Below, one piece after another: positions 22,620 to 33,404 of a DNA stretch of 64,000 nt. Position numbers and translations under genes: made by a program. This DNA comes from Nereocystis luetkeana (lineage: Eukaryota; Sar; Phaeophyceae; Laminariales; Laminariaceae): positions 7,098,174 to 7,162,173 of the forward strand of contig JARUPZ010000014.1 in the NCBI GenBank assembly GCA_031213475.1, read 5' to 3'. Positions within the stretch are counted from its first letter, which is position 1. Every line of letters starts with the position of its first letter. Under the pieces are notes generated by a model. The model was not told the DNA's origin. It saw nothing but the letters and a program-made list of their open reading frames with translations, and ran no database searches.

Positions 22620-22875
22620 GACGCATGCCCCTTGAGAAATGGTGCCTTATTTTATGAGCTCCTGGTATGAGGAGCTCAACGTTTCACCCAAAACATGGCT
22701 TAAAATAACGTTTGTTCAGCGCAACCCGGTCAACATTTATATCTTACTATGAATTTGCTGGAAATGTAGAAACTAACAGGTAGTTAAACTAACAGGTAGT
22801 TTTTCCCCTGACGAGATCAACTGGTCAGACAGTATTCACTCCCAAAGTGCAACCCCTACGTTGAGATGAGTCCTA
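22620..22875. repeat. Interspersed repeat family C, copy 2
   Basis: Matches the family in GAGGAGCTCAACG, the twice-repeated TAACAGGTAGTT, and the right end AAGTGCAACCCCTACGTTG. It is more diverged on the left. Confidence 0.45.
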
Positions 22876-23149
22876 GGCCCTTGGTGTTGCGCTTGTATTG
22901 TTCCTGGAAGTCAGAGGTTTGTGAGACGTAGTGCTCTTAAAGTCAGGAGACCCAGATGAAGCGTAGGTGCACCCCAATCGGAGTAGCCGTGGCGTCGTCC
23001 GGGTATGGTGGGTGGGGAGGCAGATCGATCCGCTATGTGGGAGCTGCCTTGTCGTGGAGGGCCGTTGAGTTACGGCAGGCAATGCCACGATTGGTGCACG
23101 TTCGAGCCGTGTGTTCTGCCTTCGGTCCAACGCAAACTAGTTAATATCT

Positions 23150-23330
23150 CGCGCGCGAGTCACGAGTTTGATGAGGTTTGCTCGTGCAACCCAGCCAACC
23201 TTTCTATGCGCTAGTCAAAACAAATATCGATAGTTTGTAAAATCATCGTACCAACCGGTAGCTGCTGACGCGAAGAGCTCCACCGGTCAGACCATATTGA
23301 GCCAAAGGAGAACCCCTACCGTTGGATGTG
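23150..23330. repeat. Interspersed repeat family C, copy 3
   Basis: Contains CTATGCGCTAGTC, ACCAACCGGTAGCTG, AGAGCTCCACCGGTCAGAC and the right end GAGAACCCCTACCGTTGG, in the same order as the other copies. Confidence 0.5.
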
Positions 23331-23980
23331 TTCGGGCGAGTCTACTGAAAAATAACCGTCTAGTGATTGTTGGCGCTCAGTGATTTGATGTGTATGCGGC
23401 TATAGATGTCGCGAAAGCTTGTAATTCCGCGTAAAGGGATGGAATCTACCCCCCAAGAACGACATAAAGTTCCGACTCTTGACTAGTTTTCCCGGATACG
23501 CCTCGACCAGTCTGTAGGCAATATCATTGTCGACTTCAACTTTGTCAACGTTAGGTGCGCGTTGGTTAAACGCACTGCTCAAGCAAGGTGCCTAATGAAA
23601 TGCCAGGTGCACTCGTACTCTAGCATGCATCTACGCAGCAAATTCACTGAACTGTCTCGTTCAAAGGGAATTCGTTGGGCAAACAAAACGCTTTACATAC
23701 AGCATGCCATACGTCGAAATAGCGACGTACAATATCGACCCACGCCAATGAAGCTTGGTTTTTATACCCACCGTGTGAGACCAAGGTTGTCCGGCTTTCG
23801 ACCTCGAGGCCCTCTATTCCGTCATCGGATAATACTATTTTCACGAGCAGTTGGTTGTTGTTGTTGTTGTTGTCGTTCTCACATTAACCCATCGCCACGA
23901 TACAAGGCAGTCCGTGGTCGCAGGACAGGCTCCAATAAATCTGCAGTAGTACAATACCTCAGTTAAAAAAACAAACGTGT

Positions 23981-25972
23981 GTGTCATTGCTCAGCTCTAG
24001 ACCTCTATGCTGTATTTATGTGCCGTTCTGTTTGGCCCTAGGTGCTTCACTGCCGCAGCATTCGTCAACAATGGTAGAGCAGCCGAGCGTTAATGTCGAG
24101 GGTAGCAAGACGGCAGCGTACCGCAAGCAGCATGCTATGGGCGGCATGGTGAACGTTAAAAGCAAGCGCTGCCCGTACGACTCCTGCACAGAACAGCCGA
24201 CCTTCAATGTCAAGGGCAGCAAGACGGCAGCGTACTGCAAGCAGCATGCTCTGGATGGCATGGTGTACGTCCTTCGCAGACGTTGCGCACATGACACCTG
24301 CACAAAGCAATCGGACTTCGATGTCGAGGACAGCAAGACGGCAGCGTACTGCAAGCAGCATGCTATGGATGGCATGGTGTACGTCCTTCGCAGACGTTGC
24401 GCACATGACACCTGCACAAAGCAATCGGACTTCAATGTCGAGGGCAGCATCACGGCAGTGTACTGCAAGCAGCATGCTATGGACGGTATGGTGAACGTTA
24501 AAAGCAGGCGTTGCTCCCATGACTCCTGCACGAAGCAACCGGCCTTTAACACCGAGGGCAGCAAGACGGCAGTGTACTGCAAACAGCATGCTATGGATGG
24601 CATGATGGACGTCCGTAGCAGGCGTTGCTTACACGACTCCTGCACAAAACATCCGACCTTCAATATCCAGAGTAGCAAGACAGCAGCATACTGCAAGCAG
24701 CATGCTATGGATGGCATGGTGGGCGTTAAAAGCAAGCGCTGCCTGTACGACTCCTGCACAAAACAGCCGACCTTCAATGTCGAGGACAGCAAGACGGCAG
24801 CGTACTGCAAGCAGCATGCTATGGATGGCATGGTGTACGTCCTTGGCAGACGTTGCGGACATGACACCTGCACAAAGCTATCGGGCTTCAATGTCGAGGG
24901 CAGCAATACGGCAGTGTACTGCAAGCAGCATGCTATGGAGGGTATGGTGAACGTTAAGAACAGGCGTTGCTCCCATGACTCCTGCACGAAACAACCGGCC
25001 TTTAACACCGAGGGCAGCAAGACGGCAGTGTACTGCAAACAGCATGCTATGGATGGCATGATGGACGTCCGTAGCAGGCGTTGCTTACACGACTCCTGCA
25101 CAAAACATCCGACCTTCAATATCCAGAGTAGCAAGACAGCAGCATACTGCAAGCAGCATGCTATGGATGGCATGGTGGGCGTTAAAAGCAAGCGCTGCCT
25201 GTACGACTCCTGCACAAAACAGCCGACCTTCAATGTCGAGGACAGCAAGACGGCAGCGTACTGCAAGCAGCATGCTATGGATGGCATGGTGTACGTCCTT
25301 GGCAGACGTTGCGGACATGACACCTGCACAAAGCTATCGGGCTTCAATGTCGAGGGCAGCAATACGGCAGTGTACTGCAAGCAGCATGCTATGGACGGTA
25401 TGGTGAACGTTAAGAACAGGCGTTGCTCCCATGACTCCTGCACGAAGCAACCGGCCTTCAACACCGAGGGCAGCAAGACGGCAGTGTTCTGCAAACAGCA
25501 TGCTATAGATGGCATGATGGACGTCCGTAGCAGGCGTTGCTCACACGACTCCTGCACAAAACGACCGACCTTCAATGTCGAGAGTAGCAAGACGGCAGCG
25601 TACTGCAAGCAGCATGCTATGGATGGCATGGTGAGCGTTAAAAGCAAGCGCTGCTCGCATGACTCGTGCATCAAACAGACGACCTGCAATGTCGAGGGTA
25701 GGACGGCAGCGTACTGCAAGCAGCATGCTATGGATGGCATGGTGGGCGTTAAAAGCAGGCGCTGCTCGCATGACTCCTGCACAAAACAGCCGAGCTTCAA
25801 TGTCCAGGATAGCAAGACGGCAGCGTACTGCAAGCGACATGCTATGGACGGCATGGTGTACGTTCCTGACAGGCTTGCTCACACGACTCCTGCTCAAAAT
25901 ACCCGGTCTACAATGCCGAGGGCAGCAAGACGGCAGTGTACTGCAAGCAGCATGCTATGGACGGCATGGTGA
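23981..25972 (+). CDS. EsV-1-7 repeat protein, 5' part of a frameshifted gene
   Basis: A 663-residue frame of about 15 tandem EsV-1-7 units. Each unit is 38 residues, C-x4-C-x16-C-x2-H-x12, with the recurring core AYCKQHAMDGM. The spaced Cys/His set suggests metal binding, although the biochemical role of the family is not established. The family includes IMMEDIATE UPRIGHT, which controls early development in Ectocarpus. The first unit lacks its leading cysteines (MVEQPSVNVEG), and a Met at 24,071 inside it is an alternative start. If the upstream Met is used, about 30 extra residues with a hydrophobic stretch are added. One unit (near residue 566) is one residue short. The last 30 residues are out of frame: a base is missing near 25,874 relative to the sister sequence near 26,215. 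Units 4-7 and 8-11 are a duplicated block. No intron was seen. Confidence 0.85.
   Translation: MSLLSSRPLCCIYVPFCLALGASLPQHSSTMVEQPSVNVEGSKTAAYRKQHAMGGMVNVKSKRCPYDSCTEQPTFNVKGSKTAAYCKQHALDGMVYVLRRRCAHDTCTKQSDFDVEDSKTAAYCKQHAMDGMVYVLRRRCAHDTCTKQSDFNVEGSITAVYCKQHAMDGMVNVKSRRCSHDSCTKQPAFNTEGSKTAVYCKQHAMDGMMDVRSRRCLHDSCTKHPTFNIQSSKTAAYCKQHAMDGMVGVKSKRCLYDSCTKQPTFNVEDSKTAAYCKQHAMDGMVYVLGRRCGHDTCTKLSGFNVEGSNTAVYCKQHAMEGMVNVKNRRCSHDSCTKQPAFNTEGSKTAVYCKQHAMDGMMDVRSRRCLHDSCTKHPTFNIQSSKTAAYCKQHAMDGMVGVKSKRCLYDSCTKQPTFNVEDSKTAAYCKQHAMDGMVYVLGRRCGHDTCTKLSGFNVEGSNTAVYCKQHAMDGMVNVKNRRCSHDSCTKQPAFNTEGSKTAVFCKQHAIDGMMDVRSRRCSHDSCTKRPTFNVESSKTAAYCKQHAMDGMVSVKSKRCSHDSCIKQTTCNVEGRTAAYCKQHAMDGMVGVKSRRCSHDSCTKQPSFNVQDSKTAAYCKRHAMDGMVYVPDRLAHTTPAQNTRSTMPRAARRQCTASSMLWTAW
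24512..25423 (+). repeat. 456-bp tandem duplication of four EsV-1-7 units
   Basis: Block 24,512-24,967 is followed by an almost identical block 24,968-25,423, each coding for four 38-residue units. Only scattered base changes separate them, for example Glu against Asp after CKQHAM in the last unit. A third partial copy begins at 25,424 but then diverges. This shows recent growth by whole-block duplication, not by single units. Confidence 0.9.
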
Positions 25973-27183
25973 ACGTTAAATCCAGGCGTTGCTCGCATGA
26001 CTCTTGCACGAAGCAACCGGCCTTCAACACCGAGGGCAGCAAGACGGCAGTGTACTGCAAACAGCATGCTATGGATGTCATGGTGTACGTCCTTGGCAGA
26101 CGTTGCGCACATGACTCCTGCACAAAGCGACCGAGCTTCAATGTCGAGGGCAGTAATACGGCAGCGTACTGCAAGCAGCATGCTATGGACGGCATGGTGT
26201 ACGTTCCTGGCAGGCGTTGCTCACACGACTCCTGCTCAAAACACCCGGTCTACAATGTCGAGGGCAGCAATACGGCAGTATACTGCAAGCAGCATGCTAT
26301 GGACGGCATGGTGAACGTTAAATCCAGGCGTTGCTGCCATGACTCCTGCACGAAGCAACCAGCCTTCAACACCGAGGGCAGCAAGACGGCAGTGTTCTGC
26401 AAACAGCATGCTAAGGATGGCATGATGGACGTCCGTAGCAGGCGTTGCTCACACGACTCCTGCACAAAACGACCGAGCTTCAATGTCGAGGGTAGCAAGA
26501 CGGCAGTGTACTGCAGGCAGCATGCTATGGATGGCATGGTGTACGTTCATAGCAGGTGTTGGCTACACGACTCCTGCACCAAACATCCCGGCTTCAATGT
26601 CGCGGGTAGCAAGACGGCAGCGTACTTCAAGCAGGATGCTATGGATGGCATGGTGAAGGGTAAAAGCAGGCGCAGCTCGCATGACTCCAGCACAAAGCAG
26701 CCGACCTTCAATGCCAAGGGCAGCATTGCGGCAACATACTGCAAGCAGCATGCTATGGAGGGTATGGTGTACGTCCGTGGCAGGCGTTGCTCACACGGCT
26801 CCTGCACCAAACACCCGGCCTGCAATGATGAACGTAACAATACGACAGCGTACTGCAATCAACACGCTGATGAAAACACTAGGTTACCCGGCTGGGGTGC
26901 AAACCTTGATGATGTAGCCACAGTATGCGGCAGCCACAAAGGCGATCTGTTGGGCGACAACGTGGTCTACTTAAAGACCAGGTGCCGAGTGGATGGTTGT
27001 AGGAAACAAGCGTGCTGGGGACTCGACGGAAAGCAGCCCACTCACTGCTCTCCCCACGGCTCTCTCCAGGCCGGACTCGTTTGCACGGTCAGGAAGACTC
27101 GCCGCGACGCAGATACTCGGAACCTGTCCTACGGTGCAGTGAAGAGCCCGTCATTCCGAGTGAAAACTGAGTGCTTGTTTTGA
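25936..27183 (+). CDS. EsV-1-7 repeat protein, 3' part of the frameshifted gene
   Basis: A 415-residue frame continuing the array in the next phase. The same repeat is readable upstream of its nominal Met back to about 25,874, so this and the preceding frame are one gene split by a single-base loss or a sequencing error. About ten units follow. Most keep all four ligands; the unit near 26,565-26,640 has Trp for the first Cys, Phe for the third Cys and Asp for the His, and the next has Ser for both leading cysteines. The end departs from the array: a linker (PGWGANLDDV) and a final divergent unit (CRVDGC...HCSPH) with 15 instead of 16 residues between cysteines, then a basic tail ending VKTECLF. 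The long open frame after the break suggests the lesion is young or artefactual. Confidence 0.8.
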   Translation: MYCKQHAMDGMVNVKSRRCSHDSCTKQPAFNTEGSKTAVYCKQHAMDVMVYVLGRRCAHDSCTKRPSFNVEGSNTAAYCKQHAMDGMVYVPGRRCSHDSCSKHPVYNVEGSNTAVYCKQHAMDGMVNVKSRRCCHDSCTKQPAFNTEGSKTAVFCKQHAKDGMMDVRSRRCSHDSCTKRPSFNVEGSKTAVYCRQHAMDGMVYVHSRCWLHDSCTKHPGFNVAGSKTAAYFKQDAMDGMVKGKSRRSSHDSSTKQPTFNAKGSIAATYCKQHAMEGMVYVRGRRCSHGSCTKHPACNDERNNTTAYCNQHADENTRLPGWGANLDDVATVCGSHKGDLLGDNVVYLKTRCRVDGCRKQACWGLDGKQPTHCSPHGSLQAGLVCTVRKTRRDADTRNLSYGAVKSPSFRVKTECLF

Positions 27184-28599
27184 AATGTTTCGAAGTCGCC
27201 GGGGGCATTGTTTGTAAGTGATTTAAGAGTCCGTATTGGCTTCGATTGCCAGCACACAATATATCGTTTTGCCACACGACTGCATCGTACCACGTAGTTC
27301 TTACGAGTAAGAGTGATTTTTGTTGTATCCAGTTTTGCCCCAAGCTGTGTCACCTTTAAATGAATGCTGCCAACCTCGCTGTTGAGAGCCTCGTAGACCC
27401 AACTCGGCATGATATATACAAAGCAGACTGGTTGCGTAGCCTGGGACTAGCGGGTACCTTCTGAATTATGCGTGTGGCAAGCAGGAGTGGGGGGCGGCGA
27501 ATTCTCTAGTGGAACGCTCGTTGTACACTGGGGTGTAGCACGTATTGGACGAAATATTTATGACAGGATGGATGTCCTCACCTCACACCAGGGAGCACCC
27601 GGCATCCCCCGTGTGTGTGTTGCACAATACCTTTCGTTGGCACCTAGCCCACGGTATTGTGCATCGGGTAATGCTTACATATCTATCAGAAGTCGGTTTC
27701 TCGTGTCGGAATGGGGCTGTTCCTCTACCCTATCACGCTTCTACGAACCGACCGTCTCACGGCGTCTTTATATTGCCCTTGGACGGGGCGGCCGGAAGGA
27801 CTCTCAGGGGTGATCGTCCCGAGTCTGGGTCGTGGGGGTCAACCATATAGACATGGAGAGAAACTTGTCATCACTGCAAACGTAAGACATAAACTACCTG
27901 GATCATGTTGCTTGAATGCCGAATACTTCCCACACCAACAAGAAGGCCTGCTATGGGTGTGGTAATTCACACCAGGTATGTTCGTTGACATGTTTCAAGT
28001 GCCGTAGACGCGTACACGTACACATTATTGTGGTGTGGTCACGTTCCCACGTGGGCGAAGTACACTTTGAATATTGTATTGTTAGCGTTCTCGATTAAAT
28101 GCATTCGAGCGCTGTTTTCAGTTTGCTAGTCTTTTTTTTGTGAAGTCGCAGTTGGAGTTGGTGCGAGCGTGGAGAGAGAGCAGTCGGCACCGGCACAGAC
28201 GGCACCTCAGCAGGCGGGGTTTGGCTCTCAGATTGAACATCTGTTTTTTCCCCTTGGAAAACCAAGAACAAAAGGCTCGCGCGCCTCATCGTTAAATACG
28301 GTTACTATATAACGAGACAGAGTGGTATGCCAGTACAGCAGTACGATAGCACGGCTGGAGCAGGACGCCCCACCCGGCAACAGCCATCAATAGGTTGCGG
28401 TTTGCCTGGTCCATACGATGGTAATATATACGGGAAAGCACGTTTTCTACCGATATCTGTATATCGCAGAATGTCTCCCCTCGCCTCTACGAAAAGCCCA
28501 CGGCTTGCGGCTCCGGTTCCGAGCGACAATGGAAACTGGAAGCCTGCCTGTCCCTACGTACGGAAAGACACACTCCTTATACGAAGCATGCTTTGACTG
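27184..28599. other. Spacer downstream of the EsV-1-7 gene
   Basis: 1.4 kb, no repeats or domains recognised. Short frames on both strands lack support. No clear polyadenylation signal was identified. Confidence 0.45.
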
Positions 28600-28712
28600 A
28601 GGACCCTATTAAATAGGACCCAAGATACACGCAAAAACCTATATATTTTGCTGTTTCTACTACGTAACCATGTTTGGTCCTATTCCCTAGGTTTACCTAG
28701 GGTCTTCTGCAG
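28600..28712. mobile_element. Diverged copy of the TA-flanked MITE
   Basis: It shares AATAGGACC, ACGCAAAAACCTATATATTT and TTTGGTCCTATT with the MITE copies at 39.8-63.4 kb, but its outer ends (GACCCTATT and CCTAGGGTC) have lost the CGGGGG terminus. It is the only copy in the left half of the window. Confidence 0.55.
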
Positions 28713-29995
28713 ACATTATAAATGTGTCTGTCTGTCCGTCTGACCGCCCTCAAAAGGAAACTCCAACCCTCGCAAAATCTGGTCCCAAACCGCCCACGAC
28801 GTTCACGTGCATACCTCGCGAATCGATAGCGGACACGCATACAAACCGTCTGGGCCAACTTTCGGGTTCAACGGAGCCCTGTGTCTTGAGCTACGCATCC
28901 CAGCCCTCGCGCTTGTAGACAATCGCTTCTACCAGAGTCCGTACGAGCAGCGAAATATTTCGCAAATTGTCTACAGCGCATCGATCGTAACAAAATTGAG
29001 ATCACCTTGTAGGAGCATGGGTCGCTCCGCGGATTGACCAACGGCGGTAATGAGGTCGTTGCTCGCCGCTTGCAAACGGCCGTGCAAGGCCGCTTCTGGC
29101 TGCAAGGTCTCGACCTCATGGGGTTTGTCATATATATATTGTGGTGCTTTAGGGTAGGGTCGCTTCCTGATGTACAGCAAATTGAAGTACGTATCAAACA
29201 GTTACTGCGGCACTGAGAATACAACAGCAGTTAGTTCTCGAGGGCGTGCAAGGTCCGAGAACAGTATTCCTCCGCGAGCATGCCCCCACAACAGTACCAC
29301 TACAGCAGCGCCAAGCAACATTACACAAGCCATCACACGACCCACAGATGAGATTAGGCGCGACCGGATGGCACCAGCAGCGGTACTTCTGCGTTAGCTC
29401 AGCTAGATGACGTTGCTTCGGGAAAACGCCATACCCCGTGCGACACGACAACAAGTTGCTGCTCGATCGGAAAGGCTTGCAAGGATGGAAGCCCACCATA
29501 CTTCCGAGTGGCGCCGGACGGACGCACACGCTCAAAGGGAGGAGGATTGCTGTTGACGCAAGGCGTGTCGCTGTGCCGGGAGCCATCCAAACCACCCAGT
29601 GCACCAATACTACAGCAGTAGTGGTATCACCGCTGGAAGGCTGGCCTATTGGAGTGCTATCAGCTCGCCTCCAGTACGGATACAACGGGGGGGTCATATA
29701 TACACCACCAGGTGCCTGCTACCGCTGTAGTATCGTGTTGTTGTGCAAGGGTGGCTATGAATACAGAGTATGTACGTCGAGCACTGCCGCAGCAGTGCTG
29801 TAGATTTTTTCTCCGACCTACCGGGCACCAGGCTGTTCGGCCTCGACCGTCTGGTGCGCTACTACTTGAGCAGGATGGATCCCTATTGTCTGTACCATAC
29901 AAGCTTGCCCTGTCTCTCTGTATCCGTGCATTAGACGGAGATTCGACGGAAAAATAGTTTTCCTGAAGTTTCTCGACGAAATCAAACAAGATTCC
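28713..29995. other. Spacer, nothing recognised
   Basis: 1.3 kb. The longest frame (29,194-29,697, minus, 167 codons) is Cys/Thr/Pro-rich with no family features and overlaps comparable frames on the other strand. Confidence 0.45.
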
Positions 29996-30003
29996 AAACA
30001 TTT

Positions 30004-30770
30004 CAAGGTTTTTCCCGGGTCAGGTCAAATCTCACGGGTCGGATTGGGTCGACCAGCGAAAATTTTGAGATGTGCTGACTTGATCCGACCCGACCCGACC
30101 CGACCCGCCACCTTCCGATTGACCCGTGATTCACGGGTTTCATGCGGGTCGGGTCACCTTGACCCGCGAGACCATTTATCTTGGCCCGAAGGTTCGACCC
30201 GCGGATCTGGCCCGTGGGTCGGCACTTCAAAAACAATTAAAGGTGAATTGTTAAGTAGTGCCCCGCAGCGATATACGACCTGGCTGTAGTGGGTATGAAT
30301 GTATGCGGGCATGCTTATATGAGTTTGGTAGTGTTTTGTTCGAATATGATACGTAAGGAGTAATATTGAGTTTTAGTACGAGAAAGGTCTTTGGGTAAGA
30401 GAGCGGGAAGTGATTCAAGTGTCGGATCCGCGAGCCGAACGCGCGGGTCCGACCCGCGCGCCAGTAGAAAACAACTCGCGGGTCATGCTGGCCCGACCCG
30501 CGAGTGACCCGTTTCTCGCGGGTCATAACCTGACCCGATCCGTGAACACTTCATCACCTCTTGACCCGACCCGACCCGACTCGTGAGATTAGAAAACTCT
30601 TGAACCGATCCACGAGATTTTATAACCTCTTGACCCGACCCGACCCGACCCTTGAGAGTTTGAACACTTCCTGACCCGACCCGACCCGACCCGAACCAAC
30701 CCGATCCGTGACATGTTGAACACCACGCGACCCGACCCGCGGGTGGGGTCATGACCCACGAAAAGCCCTG
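30004..30770. mobile_element. Non-autonomous hAT-like element with GACCC arrays
   Basis: 767 bp. Ends are CAAGGTTTTTCCCGGGTCA and, inverted, CAGGGCTTTTCGTGGGTCA. Flanking octamers AAACATTT (29,996-30,003) and AAATATTT (30,771-30,778) agree at seven of eight bases. Both arms are built from runs of GACCC and GGGTC units, the left one up to 30,235 and the right one from 30,415. The middle is ordinary sequence. CA-G-GG termini with an 8-bp duplication point to hAT. Frames within it only translate the repeat. Confidence 0.75.
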
Positions 30771-30778
30771 AAATATTT

Positions 30779-32371
30779 TACTTCGGCGAATGCGCTGTAG
30801 GGCCAGTAACGCTGTTGCCAAAGTTGGGGGCATATCGCAAAAATTCCAAATGGTTGCGAAAGCGCAGGACGAGTTTTAAGAGCTGTCTTGGCTGGCCCAG
30901 CCTGTAGCATGCCTGAGGGTATGCGTGCATGCAGCCGTCATTGCTTGGTGGCATGAACCTTGAGCAGAGCGTAAACCGAGTGCAACAGCAGTCACAGCAG
31001 TAGCATGCCTGGTTACATAGATACAGCAGCTTGCTGTTCGTTCCTTCGCGCCATGAGCCTTGAGCAGCAGAGGGTGAATTAAACCGAGTACCGAGTACTA
31101 CTCGTGCAGCAGTTACAGGTTTACTCCGACAAGGAAGTCACACATCTCCCAGCGACGTTTGGCAGTACGTTTGACCCGAACACACTGGCAAACATCGCAA
31201 TCTCCAAGCGAAACCCCCCACCCACCCACCCAGGAACCTAAACACCTTTGTTTTGGCAGGCAGGCGCGCTCAGCAGTCGACGGCGCGAAGCGGGATTTGA
31301 GACGAGCCTCAGGTCAACACTATCAGAAGCACCTACTGTACACGTGGAGCGCTCTGATAGTGTCCTCCAACTGCGATGTGTTTTTCTAAGTGGGGTATGG
31401 GGGTGCGAGTGAGCGAGCCTGGTGCGAGCCCCTCGCGGAGATAGGTCTCCCCTAGAAATCTCGTCGCGAGCGTAGTTGGGCCATCGGGGCGCATTCATCC
31501 ACGTTGTGCACGGAAAAGTACCGCGCAAAATACCATCACATTTGGGAACGTCATACCAAGCAGAAAATAACGCGCCCACGTCGCACCTTCCTCTCTAGGT
31601 GTTGGGGTGACCTCGGAACGTGGACACGGAGGAGGTGATTCCGCGAGCGCCTCCATTCTACTCCAGTCGCTTCAAAAACAAAAAAGACGAAACACGCCGT
31701 TCGTGTAACAAACTCCGAATCGACGTCAAGAGTACCTGATTTGTTTACATATACGCGTGAAGATATCTGTCACGCGGCGCCCACCGAAATAGATGACATT
31801 TTTCGGTTTTGAACTGCGCCTACTGCTGTAGTGTATAGCTCTGGTCCAAACCACGCATGCCTGTGGTGCCGTAAACCGACGAGGTTGCCAAAGGCGGTCG
31901 GGAGGGCGCGAGGAAGCGCAGCGTCAAGATTCGCGGAAGGAGGCCAGAAGGAGGGAGGGACGGAGGGAGGGACGGAGGCGCTTACTCATAGCAGAAGTGT
32001 ATGCCACCATAACGGTACCATTTATTTTGCTTGTTTGGCAGGTACTGTACAGTAGATATCGTAACCTCATCCATGCCGTGCAGGTCGCGAACTGCGAGTG
32101 ACAAGACAGCTTGGAGCAAAACTGCAGACCTCTAGACCTCTAAATAAAGGAAAACGTTGTCGGAAATCATTGATGGCGGGGGTATCTAAATGCTGTGAGG
32201 GTCTTCACTCAACTGTAGGATAGGGGCTCCAACAAACCGAATTTGGCCGAAAGTGTTACAGCAGTAGGTTGGGCCCGCTACGCAATCCCATGACCTTTTG
32301 TAGTGGGTATACAACGAATCTTACGAAAAAGCGCGAGTGGTACCCCACAAGATTGGGTAGTTAGTTCAGCA
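30779..32371. other. Spacer with GGGA microsatellite
   Basis: 1.6 kb without a recognisable gene. A (GGGA/GGAC)n purine stretch lies at about 31,945-31,979. Confidence 0.45.
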
Positions 32372-32477
32372 GAGCCTTTTAGGACCCCCGCAGTCCCGTT
32401 TTGGGGGCAAAGTACTTGGAATTCGAGTGGTGTGTCCCCAAAACGGGACTGCAGGAAAAACAGTACTAAATGGGTTC
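32372..32477. mobile_element. piggyBac-like hairpin MITE, copy 2
   Basis: Hairpin with stem CGCAGTCCCGTTTTGGGG and its complement CCCCAAAACGGGACTGC around a 20-bp loop. Outer ends TTTTAGG and TACTAAATGGGTT are diverged, and the flanking TTAA is not preserved. Confidence 0.7.
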
Positions 32478-32777
32478 AGAACCAGCCCCCTTCAGCCAGA
32501 ATATATACTTGTTTTTCGCCAAAATGAGCTACAGACAACAGTAGCGGTCCCTCTTTAGTGCCGGTTGGGTCGTGCCGCCTGCCCTTTACTATAGTTTCGG
32601 TCAAATCGCTTGGCACGGATGGGACTACCCGGTGAGAGAGCAGTGCGCCGAATAGTCAGTGCCGGTTGCCGCCATGGCGCCGGCAATATTGTTGGCTGGG
32701 CACTATAGAGAGACCGGCAGGGCTGCCGTGCCCTACCACCCGCACGGCCCTGACGATCGTCAAAGGGGGTTGGATGG

Positions 32778-32798
32778 ACTATACCCCCCCCCCCCCCC
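32778..32798. repeat. C homopolymer
   Basis: About 18 consecutive C. Similar long C runs occur at 33,694-33,720 and 53,151-53,169. Exact length may be unreliable. Confidence 0.8.
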
Positions 32799-33404
32799 GA
32801 CGGGAAAATACATTGGTTGGTGATCTCTGATGTCCCCCAGTACAATATAGCATGGCTCTGTTGTTGGCAGTCTACCGATATATGCATCAGGTCATGAATA
32901 GTGCCGGGTGAATTGTTCCATTGCTGGAGCCAGGAAGGCATCCACGCATCCCCTCGCGCTGGTGTACAAGGTCACGACTGACTACTACTCCTGCCGGCTG
33001 GACCAGTAAAGGTTACCATTCACTAAATAAATGGTTGGGGTACATAGTTTTGGCTTCCGGTTATAGGCCTAAGGGTTTCGTTCTAATTGTCTCGTACACA
33101 TGGTGTTTCGCACCATTTCTTCGAACGAAGTGATGACGCTGTGAGCTACCCTTCGGCATAAACGCCCCGCACTCGCTCGCCAAGAGAAAAAAAAAAGCAT
33201 CAAACAAGCGCGGAAGCCCCTCGATGAAGGGCATTAGGGTCATCTTAAATAGCACTCGGCCATACCTACCACAGGAACCAGCCGCGCACGCACCGCCCCC
33301 GCCCACCCCCACCACTTCATCCCCGCACCCTCCGTCCGACCACCTCTCCCCTATCCCCCCCCCCCCCACCTCACCCCTCCCCCCCCATCCTACCACCGAG
33401 CAAT

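Noticed and set aside
24016-25854. 612-codon open frame on the minus strand opposite the EsV-1-7 gene
   Set aside because: It is the repeat read backwards. It stays open because the 114-bp unit has no stop in that phase. The plus-strand frame has the known Cys/His motif.
30004-30770. Telomere-like repeat from GGGTC runs
   Set aside because: The unit is not the TTAGGG of brown algal telomeres. It is imperfect, occurs in both orientations and is bounded by inverted ends.
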